This document shows, in pieces, positions 43,530 through 52,063 of a DNA stretch of 64,000 bases (position 1 is its first letter; the number at the start of each line of letters is the position of its first letter). The DNA comes from Chryseobacterium sp. H1D6B (GTDB lineage Bacteria; Bacteroidota; Bacteroidia; Flavobacteriales; Weeksellaceae). Location: positions 1,550,001-1,614,000 of the forward strand of contig NZ_JARXVJ010000001.1 of assembly GCF_029892445.1 (NCBI RefSeq). Reading direction: 5' to 3'. The translations under genes were made by a program, and so were the position numbers. The notes under the pieces were generated by a model. The model had not been told where the DNA came from. It was given only the letters and a program-made list of their open reading frames with translations, and made no database searches.

Positions 43530-45095
43530 ATGAAAAAAATTATAATATCTACAATCGCTGTTTCTGCACTTCTTGTTGTAACCGGTTGTAAAACTGATTT
43601 TGATACGGATGTAAAAGATATCCAGGTAACAAAAGGAGATGCTGATTTTACTAAATATATTTCTTTAGGAAATTCCTTGACTTCAGGGTATAGAGATGGA
43701 GCCTTATATTCTGACGGGCAGAATGAATCTTACCCGAGTATGATTGCCGGGCAGATGAAATTAGCAGGAGGAGGAGATTTTAAACAGCCCTTGATGCCGA
43801 ATAATGTAGGAGGCTTTATTGGACTGCCTGGTTTTCCAGGAAAACTTACACTTCAGGTTGTAAACGGAAGTTTATCCCCTGTTGAAAGCCCAGCTGCTGC
43901 GACGTTAGATAATGTATCAGCAGGAAGACCATATCAGAATATGGGTGTTCCGGGAGCAAAATCTTTCCATTTGGTAGCGCCGGGTTATGGTAATATTGCG
44001 GGACTGGCTACAGGAACAGCTAATCCTTATTTCGTAAGATTTGCTTCTTCTGCATCTACTACTGTTTTAGCAGATGCCATGGCTCAAAGCCCTACTTTTT
44101 TCTCTCTTTGGATAGGAAATAATGATGTATTGTCTTATGCTACAAATGGAGGAACAAATTCTCAAACGGTAGGCGGTGTTACAACTTACACAGCGGCAAC
44201 AGTTCAAACGGGTAATTTAAATCCAGCTACCTATAAATCTAATGATATATCAGATCCTAATGTTGTGGGAGGATCTATAAAAGCGGTATTGGATGGACTT
44301 AAAAGTGTAGGTACTACAAAGGGGATTATAGGAAATATCCCAGATGTTACAAATATTCCATTCTTTACAAGAGTTCCATATAATGCAATTGCTTTAGATG
44401 CTGCGAAAGCACAGACTTTAAATACAAGTCTTTATGGACCGCTGAAAAGTGCGCTTACTTTTCTTGGACAAGGAAATAGAATTAATCCGGTAACAGCAGG
44501 AAATAATCCTGTCCTTATAATTGATAATAAACTTACAAATTTGTCTGCACAGCTTACAGCAGTATTAACTGCCGGCGGAGTTCCAGCAAGTCAAGCGGCT
44601 TTTATAGGAAATGCTTTCGGGCAGGCACGTCAGGCAAAACAAGGAGAGCTTATGCTTCTTACTGCTAGTAAAGTTTTAGGATTAGATGCTACTACAAACC
44701 TTCCTCCAACAGCAAGTTCTGTTTTTATTTATGGAGCAAGTTTTCCTATTGGAGATCAGCTTTCATTAACTTCTGATGAAGTGAACAGTATTGGTACAGC
44801 AGTTAAAGCATATAATATTGCCATAAAAGGGTTAGCAGATACTTATAATTTAGCTTTTGTAGATATGAATGCTAAAATGTCTGAATTGAATTCTGCATCT
44901 GGAATCTCTTGGGATGGTGTGAAATATACTGCAACTTTTGTTACGGGAGGAGCTTTCTCTCTAGATGGAGTTCATTTAACGGGTAGAGGATATGCTATTG
45001 TTGCTAATGAATTTATCAAATCTATCAATGCTAAATACAATTCTACACTACCACAGGTAAATCCTAATAGTTATTCAGGAGTAAAATTCCCTTAA
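43530..45095 (+). CDS. SGNH/GDSL-type hydrolase lipoprotein
   Basis: A 521-residue lipoprotein (lipobox LVVTGC, Cys20). The nucleophile block is YISLGNSLTSGY, with Ser in a GNSLT variant of the GDSL motif. Block III is LWIGNNDVLSY, and the catalytic Asp-His pair is in SLDGVHLTGRGYAIVANEF. All catalytic elements of SGNH esterases are therefore present. A coupled FadL-like porin and surface esterase suggests the pair liberates and imports acyl compounds, but this is inference. A terminator at 45121-45153 follows. Confidence 0.88.
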   Translation: MKKIIISTIAVSALLVVTGCKTDFDTDVKDIQVTKGDADFTKYISLGNSLTSGYRDGALYSDGQNESYPSMIAGQMKLAGGGDFKQPLMPNNVGGFIGLPGFPGKLTLQVVNGSLSPVESPAAATLDNVSAGRPYQNMGVPGAKSFHLVAPGYGNIAGLATGTANPYFVRFASSASTTVLADAMAQSPTFFSLWIGNNDVLSYATNGGTNSQTVGGVTTYTAATVQTGNLNPATYKSNDISDPNVVGGSIKAVLDGLKSVGTTKGIIGNIPDVTNIPFFTRVPYNAIALDAAKAQTLNTSLYGPLKSALTFLGQGNRINPVTAGNNPVLIIDNKLTNLSAQLTAVLTAGGVPASQAAFIGNAFGQARQAKQGELMLLTASKVLGLDATTNLPPTASSVFIYGASFPIGDQLSLTSDEVNSIGTAVKAYNIAIKGLADTYNLAFVDMNAKMSELNSASGISWDGVKYTATFVTGGAFSLDGVHLTGRGYAIVANEFIKSINAKYNSTLPQVNPNSYSGVKFP

Positions 45096-45120
45096 ATAAA
45101 TAAGAAAATAAAAACTTAGA

Positions 45121-45153
45121 AACCACAGGAAGTAATTCTTGTGGTTTTTTTTT
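45121..45153 (+). terminator. Terminator of the porin-esterase operon
   Basis: An 11-bp stem AACCACAGGAA/TTCTTGTGGTT with one G-U pair and a GTAA loop is followed by nine T. It overlaps the prs -7 element TAAATTTG at 45153-45160. Confidence 0.8.
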
Positions 45154-45160
45154 AAATTTG
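45153..45160 (+). promoter_or_regulatory. -7 element of prs-rplY
   Basis: TAAATTTG, 20 nt before the prs ATG, directly at the end of the upstream terminator. I see no well-spaced -33 box. Confidence 0.45.
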
Positions 45161-45180
45161 CAAAATCTTAAAAAGTAAAA

Positions 45181-46119
45181 ATGGCCGATCAGTTAAGTTA
45201 TCTATTTTGTACAAGGACTAGTAAGGACTTGGCAGAGAAAATTGCTCAGTATTATGGGCAGGAACTAGGAAAAATAAACTTCCAGGAGTTTAGCGACGGG
45301 GAATTTGAACCTGTTTTAGACGAATCAGTAAGAGGGGGAAGAGTATTTTTAATAGGATCTACATTCCCGCCGGCAGACAATCTTTTAGAGCTTCTTCTAA
45401 TGATTGATGCAGCGAAAAGAGCTTCTGCAAAAAGTATTACTGTTGTACTTCCATACTTTGGACTTGCAAGACAAGACAGAAAAGACAAGCCGAGAGCCCC
45501 GATAGGAGCGAAATTGGTTGCTAATCTTTTAACAGCTGCTGGAGCTACGAGAATTATGACAATGGACCTGCATGCAGATCAGATTCAGGGATTCTTTGAA
45601 ATTCCGGTAGATCATTTGTATGCTTCTTCAATCTTTGTAGATTATATAAGATCTTTACAATTGGATAATCTTACCATTGCGTCTCCAGATATGGGAGGAG
45701 CAAAAAGAGCTAAAAACTATGCCGGCCACCTGGGTGCTGAAGTAGTAATTGCTTATAAGGAAAGAAAGAAAGCTAATGTAGTGGAAGAAATGTTCCTTAT
45801 TGGAGATGTGGAAGGAAAAAATGTTATTCTTATCGATGATATGATTGATACAGCAGGAACACTTTGTAAAGCTGCAGATATTTTAATGGAAAAAGGAGCA
45901 AAAACAGTAAGAGCAATGGCTACTCACGGGGTTCTTTCCGGAAAGGCTTATGAGAATATTGAGAAGTCTCAACTGCTGGAAGTGATTGTAACTGACTCAA
46001 TTCCTGTGAAAAATAATTTGTCAACTAAAATAAAAGTGCTATCTTGCGCCTCGCTATTTGCAGACGTAATGAAGATGGTTCACGAGCATCAATCAATTAG
46101 CAGTAAGTTTATTATTTAA
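45181..46119 (+). CDS. prs: Ribose-phosphate pyrophosphokinase
   Basis: Makes PRPP from ribose 5-phosphate and ATP in the cytoplasm, feeding purine, pyrimidine, His and Trp synthesis. At 312 residues it is of normal size. The motifs include FSDGEF, VLPYFGLARQDRKD, TMDLHADQIQGFFEIPVDHLYA and the PRPP-binding IDDMIDTAGTLCKAA. rplY lies 55 nt downstream, an arrangement found in many bacteria. Confidence 0.97.
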   Translation: MADQLSYLFCTRTSKDLAEKIAQYYGQELGKINFQEFSDGEFEPVLDESVRGGRVFLIGSTFPPADNLLELLLMIDAAKRASAKSITVVLPYFGLARQDRKDKPRAPIGAKLVANLLTAAGATRIMTMDLHADQIQGFFEIPVDHLYASSIFVDYIRSLQLDNLTIASPDMGGAKRAKNYAGHLGAEVVIAYKERKKANVVEEMFLIGDVEGKNVILIDDMIDTAGTLCKAADILMEKGAKTVRAMATHGVLSGKAYENIEKSQLLEVIVTDSIPVKNNLSTKIKVLSCASLFADVMKMVHEHQSISSKFII

Positions 46120-46174
46120 TTGATTTTTAAGTGTTTGCAAATTTAAAACTAACAAAATTTTAAAATTTTTATAA

Positions 46175-46813
46175 ATGAAATCTATTACAATTCAAGGTAC
46201 AAAAAGAGAAAGCGTGGGCAAAAAGTCTACAAAAGCTTTACGTGATGCTGAATTAGTTCCTTGTGTTGTTTATGGAGGTACAGAAACTTTGAACTTCTCT
46301 GCACAAGAGAAATCTTTCAAAGGTTTAGTATATACTCCTGAAGCACACACGGTATCTATTGAAGTTGACGGGCAGAGAATTCCTGCAGTTCTTCAAGATA
46401 TTCAGTTCCACCCAATTACTGACAAAATTCTTCACGCAGACTTCTATCAGTTATCAGCAGACAAGCCTGTAATTATGGAAGTTCCTGTAAGAATCACTGG
46501 TCGTTCAAAAGGTGTTGTTGCGGGTGGTGTTTTACGTCAGTCTTTCAGAAAATTAAAAGTGAAAGCTATTCCTGCAAACTTACCTGATGAGGTAGTTGTA
46601 GATATTACTTCTCTTAAGATTGGTAACAAATTATACATCGGTGATATCAAAACTACTGGTTTTTCATTCGTACACCCAGACAATGCAGTTGTTGTAGCTG
46701 TTAAGATGTCTAGAAATGCAATGAAAGGCGGAGCGGTAGCAGACGATGATGATGAAGAAGAAGTTGCAGCTGAAGGAGAAGCTCCAGCAACTGAAGAAAC
46801 AGCAGCTGAATAA
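46175..46813 (+). CDS. rplY: 50S ribosomal protein L25 (Ctc type)
   Basis: A 212-residue 5S-rRNA-binding ribosomal protein of the long CTC form. Residues 1-90 are the L25 domain ([32 protein letters not shown]). Residues 95-185 are the C-terminal TL5 domain ([33 protein letters not shown]). The tail is strongly acidic ([19 protein letters not shown]). Probably co-transcribed with prs. Confidence 0.96.
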   Translation: MKSITIQGTKRESVGKKSTKALRDAELVPCVVYGGTETLNFSAQEKSFKGLVYTPEAHTVSIEVDGQRIPAVLQDIQFHPITDKILHADFYQLSADKPVIMEVPVRITGRSKGVVAGGVLRQSFRKLKVKAIPANLPDEVVVDITSLKIGNKLYIGDIKTTGFSFVHPDNAVVVAVKMSRNAMKGGAVADDDDEEEVAAEGEAPATEETAAE

Positions 46814-46836
46814 GAATCGCTGAACAAACAATATAT

Positions 46837-46869
46837 AAAGCCTGTCAAATTTTGACAGGCTTTTGTTTT
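46837..46869 (+). terminator. Terminator of prs-rplY
   Basis: The stem AAAGCCTGTC/GACAGGCTTT extends through AAA/TTT and is followed by TTTTGTTTTTT. It lies 24 nt after the rplY stop. Confidence 0.8.
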
Positions 46870-46970
46870 TTAGATCAGTCAGTTTAACAGAATCTATTTA
46901 ATCTCTTCATAAAAAAGTTGTAAATTTGAAGTGTTCTAAATAAGAATGTTTTAATTATAAAATTTAATAA

Positions 46971-48191
46971 ATGTTTGACGTTCAACAAATAAGAAGTCAG
47001 TTTCCTATATTAAACCAGCAGGTGAATGGTAAACCATTAGTTTACTTAGATAATGCAGCGACCTCTCAAAAACCAAATTCAGTTTTAGAAGTTTGGAATA
47101 GATACTATACTGAAATTAATGCGAATGTGCATAGAGGAATACATACTTTAAGCCAGCTTGCAACCGAGGAAATGGAACTTTCGAGAAGAAAGGTTCAGAA
47201 GTTCATTAATGCAGCGCACGATTTTGAAGTAATTTTCACAAAAGGGACAACAGAAGGATTAAACCTCATCGCTTATATTTTAACACAAAAGCTTAAAAAA
47301 GATGATGAGATTATTATTTCATACCTGGAACATCATTCTAATATCGTTCCATGGCAGATGCTTTGTGAAAGAACAGGAGCAAAACTTCGGGTAATTCCGA
47401 TTGATGAAAATGGAATCCTGCAGTTAGATTATCTGGATCAGTACTTAAGTGAAAAAACCAAAGTGGTTTCTGTGAACCAGGTCTCTAATGCATTAGGAAT
47501 TGTAAATCCTATTGAAGAAATTATTGCTAAAACAAGACAAAATTCAGATGCCTACATTGTCATTGATGGAGCGCAGTCAGCACCGCATTTCAATATTGAT
47601 GTTCAAAAAATGGACTGTGATTTCTTTGTGTTTTCAGGTCATAAAATGTATGCTCCGATGGGAACAGGTATTTTATATGGAAAACAGGAAGTTTTAGAAT
47701 CACTGCCGCCGTTTCATGGAGGAGGAGAGATGATTGCTGTATGTTCTTTTGAAAAAACAACGTATGCAGGACTGCCTTTCAAATTTGAAGCAGGAACACC
47801 TAATGTAGGCGGAAATATAGCTTTAGGAGCTGCCATTGATTTTATTGAAAAAATAGGACATACTGCTGTTCAGCAGCATGAAAATGAATTATTAAACTAT
47901 GCCCAAAAACAGCTTCTAGAAATTGAGAGTCTTAAAATTTACGGTGAGAAAGCTAAAAGAACAGGCGTAGTTTCTTTTAATTTAGAAGGAACGGGTATTT
48001 CTTCAGATGTAGGAATGATCCTTGATAAAATGGGTATCGCCGTAAGAACAGGACATCACTGCACGCAGCCTATTATGGATTTCTTTAATATTGCAGGAAC
48101 AGTAAGGGCAAGTTTTGCCGTTTATAATACTTTTGAAGAGATTGATCTTCTTGTAGAAGGAGTTAGAAAAGCACAAAAGATGCTTGGTTAA
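46971..48191 (+). CDS. sufS: Cysteine desulfurase SufS
   Basis: A PLP enzyme that takes sulfur from cysteine for Fe-S assembly, group II desulfurase, 406 residues. Motifs are YLDNAATSQKP, NANVHRGIHTLSQLAT, the PLP-lysine block FVFSGHKMYAPMGTGILYG and the short active-site Cys loop RTGHHCTQP typical of SufS. A -7-like TAAATTTG lies at 46921-46928. The gene stands apart from sufABCD, about 33 kb away and on the other strand. No sufE or sufU is next to it. Confidence 0.95.
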   Translation: MFDVQQIRSQFPILNQQVNGKPLVYLDNAATSQKPNSVLEVWNRYYTEINANVHRGIHTLSQLATEEMELSRRKVQKFINAAHDFEVIFTKGTTEGLNLIAYILTQKLKKDDEIIISYLEHHSNIVPWQMLCERTGAKLRVIPIDENGILQLDYLDQYLSEKTKVVSVNQVSNALGIVNPIEEIIAKTRQNSDAYIVIDGAQSAPHFNIDVQKMDCDFFVFSGHKMYAPMGTGILYGKQEVLESLPPFHGGGEMIAVCSFEKTTYAGLPFKFEAGTPNVGGNIALGAAIDFIEKIGHTAVQQHENELLNYAQKQLLEIESLKIYGEKAKRTGVVSFNLEGTGISSDVGMILDKMGIAVRTGHHCTQPIMDFFNIAGTVRASFAVYNTFEEIDLLVEGVRKAQKMLG

Positions 48192-48205
48192 AAAATAAAA
48201 TGATA

Positions 48206-48235
48206 AAAAGCAGTTAAGTTATTAACTGCTTTTTT
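48206..48235. terminator. Bidirectional terminator between sufS and the small peptide gene
   Basis: The 12-bp perfect stem AAAAGCAGTTAA/TTAACTGCTTTT has a GTTA loop and T runs on both strands. It directly abuts the stop codon of the minus-strand peptide gene. Confidence 0.85.
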
Positions 48236-48236
48236 G

Positions 48237-48362
48237 TTAATCATTAGGAACACACCAGCATCTTCCTTCAACAATCACCTGCGAATATCCTATCGCACAT
48301 TCAAGACAGATTTCGCCGCCTGCGATTATCTTTTTCAGTTCTTTTTTGTCTAGTTTTTTCAT
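48237..48362 (-). CDS. Double-glycine leader peptide, bacteriocin-like (41 aa)
   Basis: A very short gene (41 codons). The peptide starts MKKLDKKELKKIIAGG, a typical double-glycine leader of the kind cut by C39-peptidase ABC transporters. The core is 25 residues with Cys19, Cys22, Cys35 and Cys37 (CLEC and CWC pairs) and ends VPND. Such short bacteriocin-like peptides with Lys/Leu-rich GG leaders are frequent in Chryseobacterium. Support for expression is a full promoter on the same strand (TTTG 48417-48420, 20 nt, TATCTTTG 48389-48396) and a terminator right after the stop. The four cysteines could form two disulfides or bind a metal. No transporter or modification gene is in the window, so processing must use a system elsewhere. 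Being a signal peptide rather than an antibacterial is equally possible. Confidence 0.72.
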   Translation of the reverse strand: MKKLDKKELKKIIAGGEICLECAIGYSQVIVEGRCWCVPND

Positions 48363-48388
48363 AGAAAATAATTTTTGGTGTTAGTAAT

Positions 48389-48420
48389 CAAAGATAGGAA
48401 CATTTTGATTATATCGCAAA
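48389..48420 (-). promoter_or_regulatory. Promoter of the double-glycine peptide gene
   Basis: On the minus strand, TTTG (48417-48420), 20 nt and TATCTTTG (48389-48396). Both boxes are exact. The leader to the ATG at 48362 is about 20 nt. Confidence 0.7.
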
Positions 48421-48499
48421 GAGAAAGTGTTTTATTTGTTAAATATTTAGGTTATGTAAATATTAATTATTAATTTTATTAAAACTAACAAAATTTACC

Positions 48500-49318
48500 A
48501 TGATGAGATACTTACTTTTTTTAATAGTAGCTTGTGGAATGTGTAACGCACAAGTGTTTTCTGAGAATTTTGATGGAGGTGTTTTACCTTCAGGGTGGAC
48601 GACAAATAATCCGGATACTTCTAATAATTGGGAAGTAGGAACTGCAAACGGCTTTGCCTCATTTCCTACTGGAGCTGCTTTTTTTGATGATGACGCGGCA
48701 GGTTCATCAAGTATAAATACCAATGCTAGACTGGTTTCTCCTGTGATCAATCTTTCTGCAGTTTCCAGTCCTAAGCTTTCATTTAAATATGCTAACATGA
48801 TTTATGATCTGGACTCAACGTTAAAAGTTGAAGCTTTTAATGGGACATCATGGGTGGAGATATTTACTTTTTCAGGGGATGCGGGTGAATGGGATCTCGA
48901 TTTTAATACATTTACTTTTATACTCACAAGTTACGATCAAGCCACTGATATAGATTTGACACCTTATGCTAATGCAAATTTTCAGCTGAGATTTGTGTAT
49001 GATGATGCCGGAGATTATTCGTACGGAGTTGTGGTAGATGATGTTGTTATAAGTTCAGCCGCTTTGGGGACTTCGGAAGTTTCTTCTTCCGACAAAATGA
49101 AAGTTTATCCCAATCCGGTAAAAGATTATGTTTATATTAAATCTGATAATTTGCAATCTGATTCTAAAATAACAGTACTCGATATGTCAGGTAAACAAGT
49201 TAGAAATTTCATAGGAAAGCCTGACGGATATAATCTGTCTGATCTGCCGAAAGGAAGTTATATTATTCTGATTGATAATAAAAAAGAAATTATAAGTAAA
49301 AAAATACTGAAAGAATAA
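48500..49318 (+). CDS. Type IX-secreted choice-of-anchor-J protein
   Basis: A 272-residue protein with a signal peptide (MMRYLLFLIVACGMCNA). The MAM-like 'choice-of-anchor J' domain covers residues about 20-185 (FSENFDGGVLPSGWTTNN, ARLVSPVINLS, LRFVYDDAGDYSYGVVVDDVVI). A T9SS type A sorting domain follows at the C-terminus (KMKVYPNPVKDYVYIKS, ITVLDMSGKQV, LSDLPKGSYIILI, KKILKE). No catalytic domain is visible; a carbohydrate- or surface-binding role is plausible. The start may be the first or second of two adjacent ATGs. Confidence 0.9.
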   Translation: MMRYLLFLIVACGMCNAQVFSENFDGGVLPSGWTTNNPDTSNNWEVGTANGFASFPTGAAFFDDDAAGSSSINTNARLVSPVINLSAVSSPKLSFKYANMIYDLDSTLKVEAFNGTSWVEIFTFSGDAGEWDLDFNTFTFILTSYDQATDIDLTPYANANFQLRFVYDDAGDYSYGVVVDDVVISSAALGTSEVSSSDKMKVYPNPVKDYVYIKSDNLQSDSKITVLDMSGKQVRNFIGKPDGYNLSDLPKGSYIILIDNKKEIISKKILKE

Positions 49319-49320
49319 AA

Positions 49321-49348
49321 AAAGTCTCCAGATTCCTGGAGGCTTTTT
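49321..49348. terminator. Terminator between the T9SS gene and hemE
   Basis: An 11-bp stem AAAGTCTCCAG/CTGGAGGCTTT (one G-U on the plus strand, one mismatch on the minus) with an ATTC loop and a T run. Best on the plus strand, probably also used by hemE. Confidence 0.75.
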
Positions 49349-49351
49349 GTT

Positions 49352-50377
49352 TTATGGTTTCCATTCTACAACAGCTCTGATAAAAGCTTCTGCATTTTCC
49401 AATGGAATGTTTGGTAGGATTCCGTGTCCTAGATTAGCAATATATCTGTCTTTTCCAAAACGGTGAATCATTTCATTCACCATTTTTTTTATTGTTTCTG
49501 GAGTTGAATGTAATCTTGCAGGATCAAAATTTCCCTGTAGTGTCATCGTATGATTAGTCAGTGTTCTTGCAAATTCAGGTTTGATCGTCCAGTCTACCCC
49601 TAAAGCGGATACGCTGGACATTGTCATTTCTTCCAGAGCAAACCAGCATCCTTTTCCAAATACCACCACATGAGTAAGCGGACTTAAGGCTTCAACAATC
49701 TGGCTGATGTATTTCCAGGAAAATTCCTGATAATCTTCAGGAGAAAGCATTCCTCCCCAAGAATCGAAAATCTGTACTGCAGAAACCCCTTTTTCTACTT
49801 TTCTCTTTAAATAAGCGATCGTAGTATCGGTGATTTTTTGAAGTAATAAATGAGCGGCTTCCGGCTGTTGGAAGCAGAACGACTTAGCAATATCAAAAGC
49901 TTTACTTCCTTTTCCTTCTACACAATAGCAGAGAAGTGTCCAGGGAGAACCTGCAAAACCTATCAATGGGATCTCATTGTCTAATTTTATCAGAGTAAGT
50001 TCAATAGCATCAAAAACATATCCAAGAGTGTCATTCACATCAGGAACGATAACGTTTTGAACATCTTCCATGGTTCTGATAGGGTTGTCAAGCCAAGGAC
50101 CTACTGATTCTTTCATTTTAAAATCAATTCCCATAGCCTGGGGAACTACTAAAATGTCAGAAAATAAAATAGCAGCATCCAAAGGAAATCTACGGATAGG
50201 CTGTACTGTAATTTCGGCAGCTAGTTCGGGAGTTTGGCAGCGGGTGAAGAAATCATATTTATCACGAAGTGCAATGAATTCCGGCAGATATCTTCCCGCT
50301 TGTCTCATCATCCAGACTGGCGGTCTTTCTACGGTTTCTCCGCGAAGGGCTTTTAAATATAAGTCGTTTTTAATCAT
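49352..50377 (-). CDS. hemE: Uroporphyrinogen decarboxylase
   Basis: Decarboxylates uroporphyrinogen III to coproporphyrinogen III in the cytoplasm. At 341 residues it is of normal length. The N-terminal signature [17 protein letters not shown], the [14 protein letters not shown] segment and [12 protein letters not shown] are all present. It is the last gene of hemA-hemC-hemD-hemE on the minus strand and lies 53 nt from hemD. Confidence 0.97.
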   Translation of the reverse strand: MIKNDLYLKALRGETVERPPVWMMRQAGRYLPEFIALRDKYDFFTRCQTPELAAEITVQPIRRFPLDAAILFSDILVVPQAMGIDFKMKESVGPWLDNPIRTMEDVQNVIVPDVNDTLGYVFDAIELTLIKLDNEIPLIGFAGSPWTLLCYCVEGKGSKAFDIAKSFCFQQPEAAHLLLQKITDTTIAYLKRKVEKGVSAVQIFDSWGGMLSPEDYQEFSWKYISQIVEALSPLTHVVVFGKGCWFALEEMTMSSVSALGVDWTIKPEFARTLTNHTMTLQGNFDPARLHSTPETIKKMVNEMIHRFGKDRYIANLGHGILPNIPLENAEAFIRAVVEWKP

Positions 50378-50430
50378 AATTTTTTTTAACTAAATAATGC
50401 CGCTAGCTGGCTGTAGGCAATGTCTATGTT

Positions 50431-51114
50431 TTACAAGTGGTTCTTAGCTTCTCTTCTTATTAATTCTAAGATGGAGGCTAAACTATTTCCGTCTGAAGTA
50501 AAAATCTTTTTCTGGGTATATTTTCTCAATTCATTTGAAGTCGTTTCTCCAATTGAAAAAGGAATTATTCCTTCCAATGAATTTTGCTTTGCAAAACTAC
50601 GAACTCCGCTTGGACTAAAAAAAACTACAGCATGATATTTTTCAGGTATCAAAGGCTTGATTTCCTCAGTGGTATAAACTGTAATTTTTTTGTATTTAAT
50701 ATTCTGAAGCGGGAGATCTTTGTCAAGTACATCAATCGCAAGGTTTCCGCAGAAATGAAGGAATTCTTCATGCTGGCAGTGTGCGATAATAAATCTTGAA
50801 AGCATTTCAGCATTTCTTACAACTTTAAAAGTTCCAAACCCATGCTTTCTAAGTTCTTTCTTTGTTTTCTCGCCGACGCAGTATATTTTATTGTAATTTC
50901 TTGCCGTAAAACTTTCGTCCGGCTTAAAGTGATTTTTAAAAAAAGAAATTACTCCATTGGCACTTGTGAAAATCAGAGAATGGTTTTTTAAATCGAATGG
51001 GGTTACATTAACAGGAATGGTCTTAATTACCTCAATACAATCGACCTCAATATCATCTCCTAATTCTTTGGATAAAACAGATGGGTCTATATTTTTAGTA
51101 AATAAGATTTTCAT
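50431..51114 (-). CDS. hemD: Uroporphyrinogen-III synthase
   Basis: A 227-residue enzyme that cyclises hydroxymethylbilane with inversion of ring D. The family is poorly conserved. Visible landmarks are SLIFTSANGVISFF, YNKIYCVGEKTKKELRKHGF, the VVFFSPSGVRSF motif and PFSIGETTSNELRKYT. Position between hemC and hemE supports the call strongly. Confidence 0.92.
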   Translation of the reverse strand: MKILFTKNIDPSVLSKELGDDIEVDCIEVIKTIPVNVTPFDLKNHSLIFTSANGVISFFKNHFKPDESFTARNYNKIYCVGEKTKKELRKHGFGTFKVVRNAEMLSRFIIAHCQHEEFLHFCGNLAIDVLDKDLPLQNIKYKKITVYTTEEIKPLIPEKYHAVVFFSPSGVRSFAKQNSLEGIIPFSIGETTSNELRKYTQKKIFTSDGNSLASILELIRREAKNHL

Positions 51115-51151
51115 ATCATTAAAACTTAGAAGTAAAAAGGATAATGAATTC

Positions 51152-52063
51152 CTATAATTGATTTTTGATTTCAGCCATCAGCTCTTTTCCGCCGTTCTCA
51201 AGAATAATTTTAGCTAATTTTTCCCCAAAATTTTCAGAATCATTATACTCGAAGTTCTCATCTGTAGCAATATAATTTTTGCCATCCAAGGAGCATAAAG
51301 CGGCTTTAAAGCGGATCTGATCATCAAATATTTCAGCATAAGCCCCTATTGGCGCAGTACAGCCTCCCTCTAAGGTACTTAGAAAGTTTCTTTCAATTTC
51401 AACACAGATCTGGGTCTGCTGGTGATTGGTACACTTATTTACAATTTCATTGATCTCTTTCTTGTCAGAATGCCCTGCAACGGCTACCACTCCTTGAGAT
51501 GGAGCTGGAATCATTAGGGGAAGCATTTCGTAGCCAATATCCATTTTCATTCTTTTGATACCTGCCAGTGATAAAATAGTAGCATCAAAATCCTGTTCCT
51601 CCAGTTTTTGAAGTCGGGTCTGAATATTACCACGGATATCTGAGAACGAAGCTTCTGGATAATTTTTTAACCAAAAGGCTCTTCTTCTTAAACTGCTTGT
51701 TGCGAGTTTAAGCTCATGAAATTCTTTGTCTTTAGAAGACTCCTTTCTGATTAAAACATCTTGAGGATAGTCTCTTTCTAAATAAGAAATGATTTCAATA
51801 TTTTCAGGTAACTTTGTGGGTACATCTTTTAATGAATGTACGGCAATATCTATCTCATCATTCAATAATGCAGTATCCAGGTCTCTTGTAAAAACACCGG
51901 TAATGCCTAAAGAATAAAGAGGCTGGTTAAGATTTTTGTCACCAGAAGAAAGAATGGGTACAATTTCAGTCGTATAATTATTGTTTTGAAGATGTCTTGC
52001 AACTTCTCTTGCCTGCCAAAGAGCAAGTGCGGAATTCCTAGTTCCGATCCTAATGCTTTTCAT
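51152..52063 (-). CDS. hemC: Porphobilinogen deaminase (hydroxymethylbilane synthase)
   Basis: Links four porphobilinogens into hydroxymethylbilane on a covalent dipyrromethane cofactor. I chose the ATG at 52063 (MKSIRIGTRNSALALWQA), overlapping hemA by 14 nt; a longer start at 52087 would overlap it by 38 nt. Key motifs are the DIAVHSLKDVPTKLP block with the catalytic Asp, SLRRRAFWL and the cofactor Cys in LEGGCTAPIGAYAE. About 303 residues. Confidence 0.96.
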   Translation of the reverse strand: MKSIRIGTRNSALALWQAREVARHLQNNNYTTEIVPILSSGDKNLNQPLYSLGITGVFTRDLDTALLNDEIDIAVHSLKDVPTKLPENIEIISYLERDYPQDVLIRKESSKDKEFHELKLATSSLRRRAFWLKNYPEASFSDIRGNIQTRLQKLEEQDFDATILSLAGIKRMKMDIGYEMLPLMIPAPSQGVVAVAGHSDKKEINEIVNKCTNHQQTQICVEIERNFLSTLEGGCTAPIGAYAEIFDDQIRFKAALCSLDGKNYIATDENFEYNDSENFGEKLAKIILENGGKELMAEIKNQL

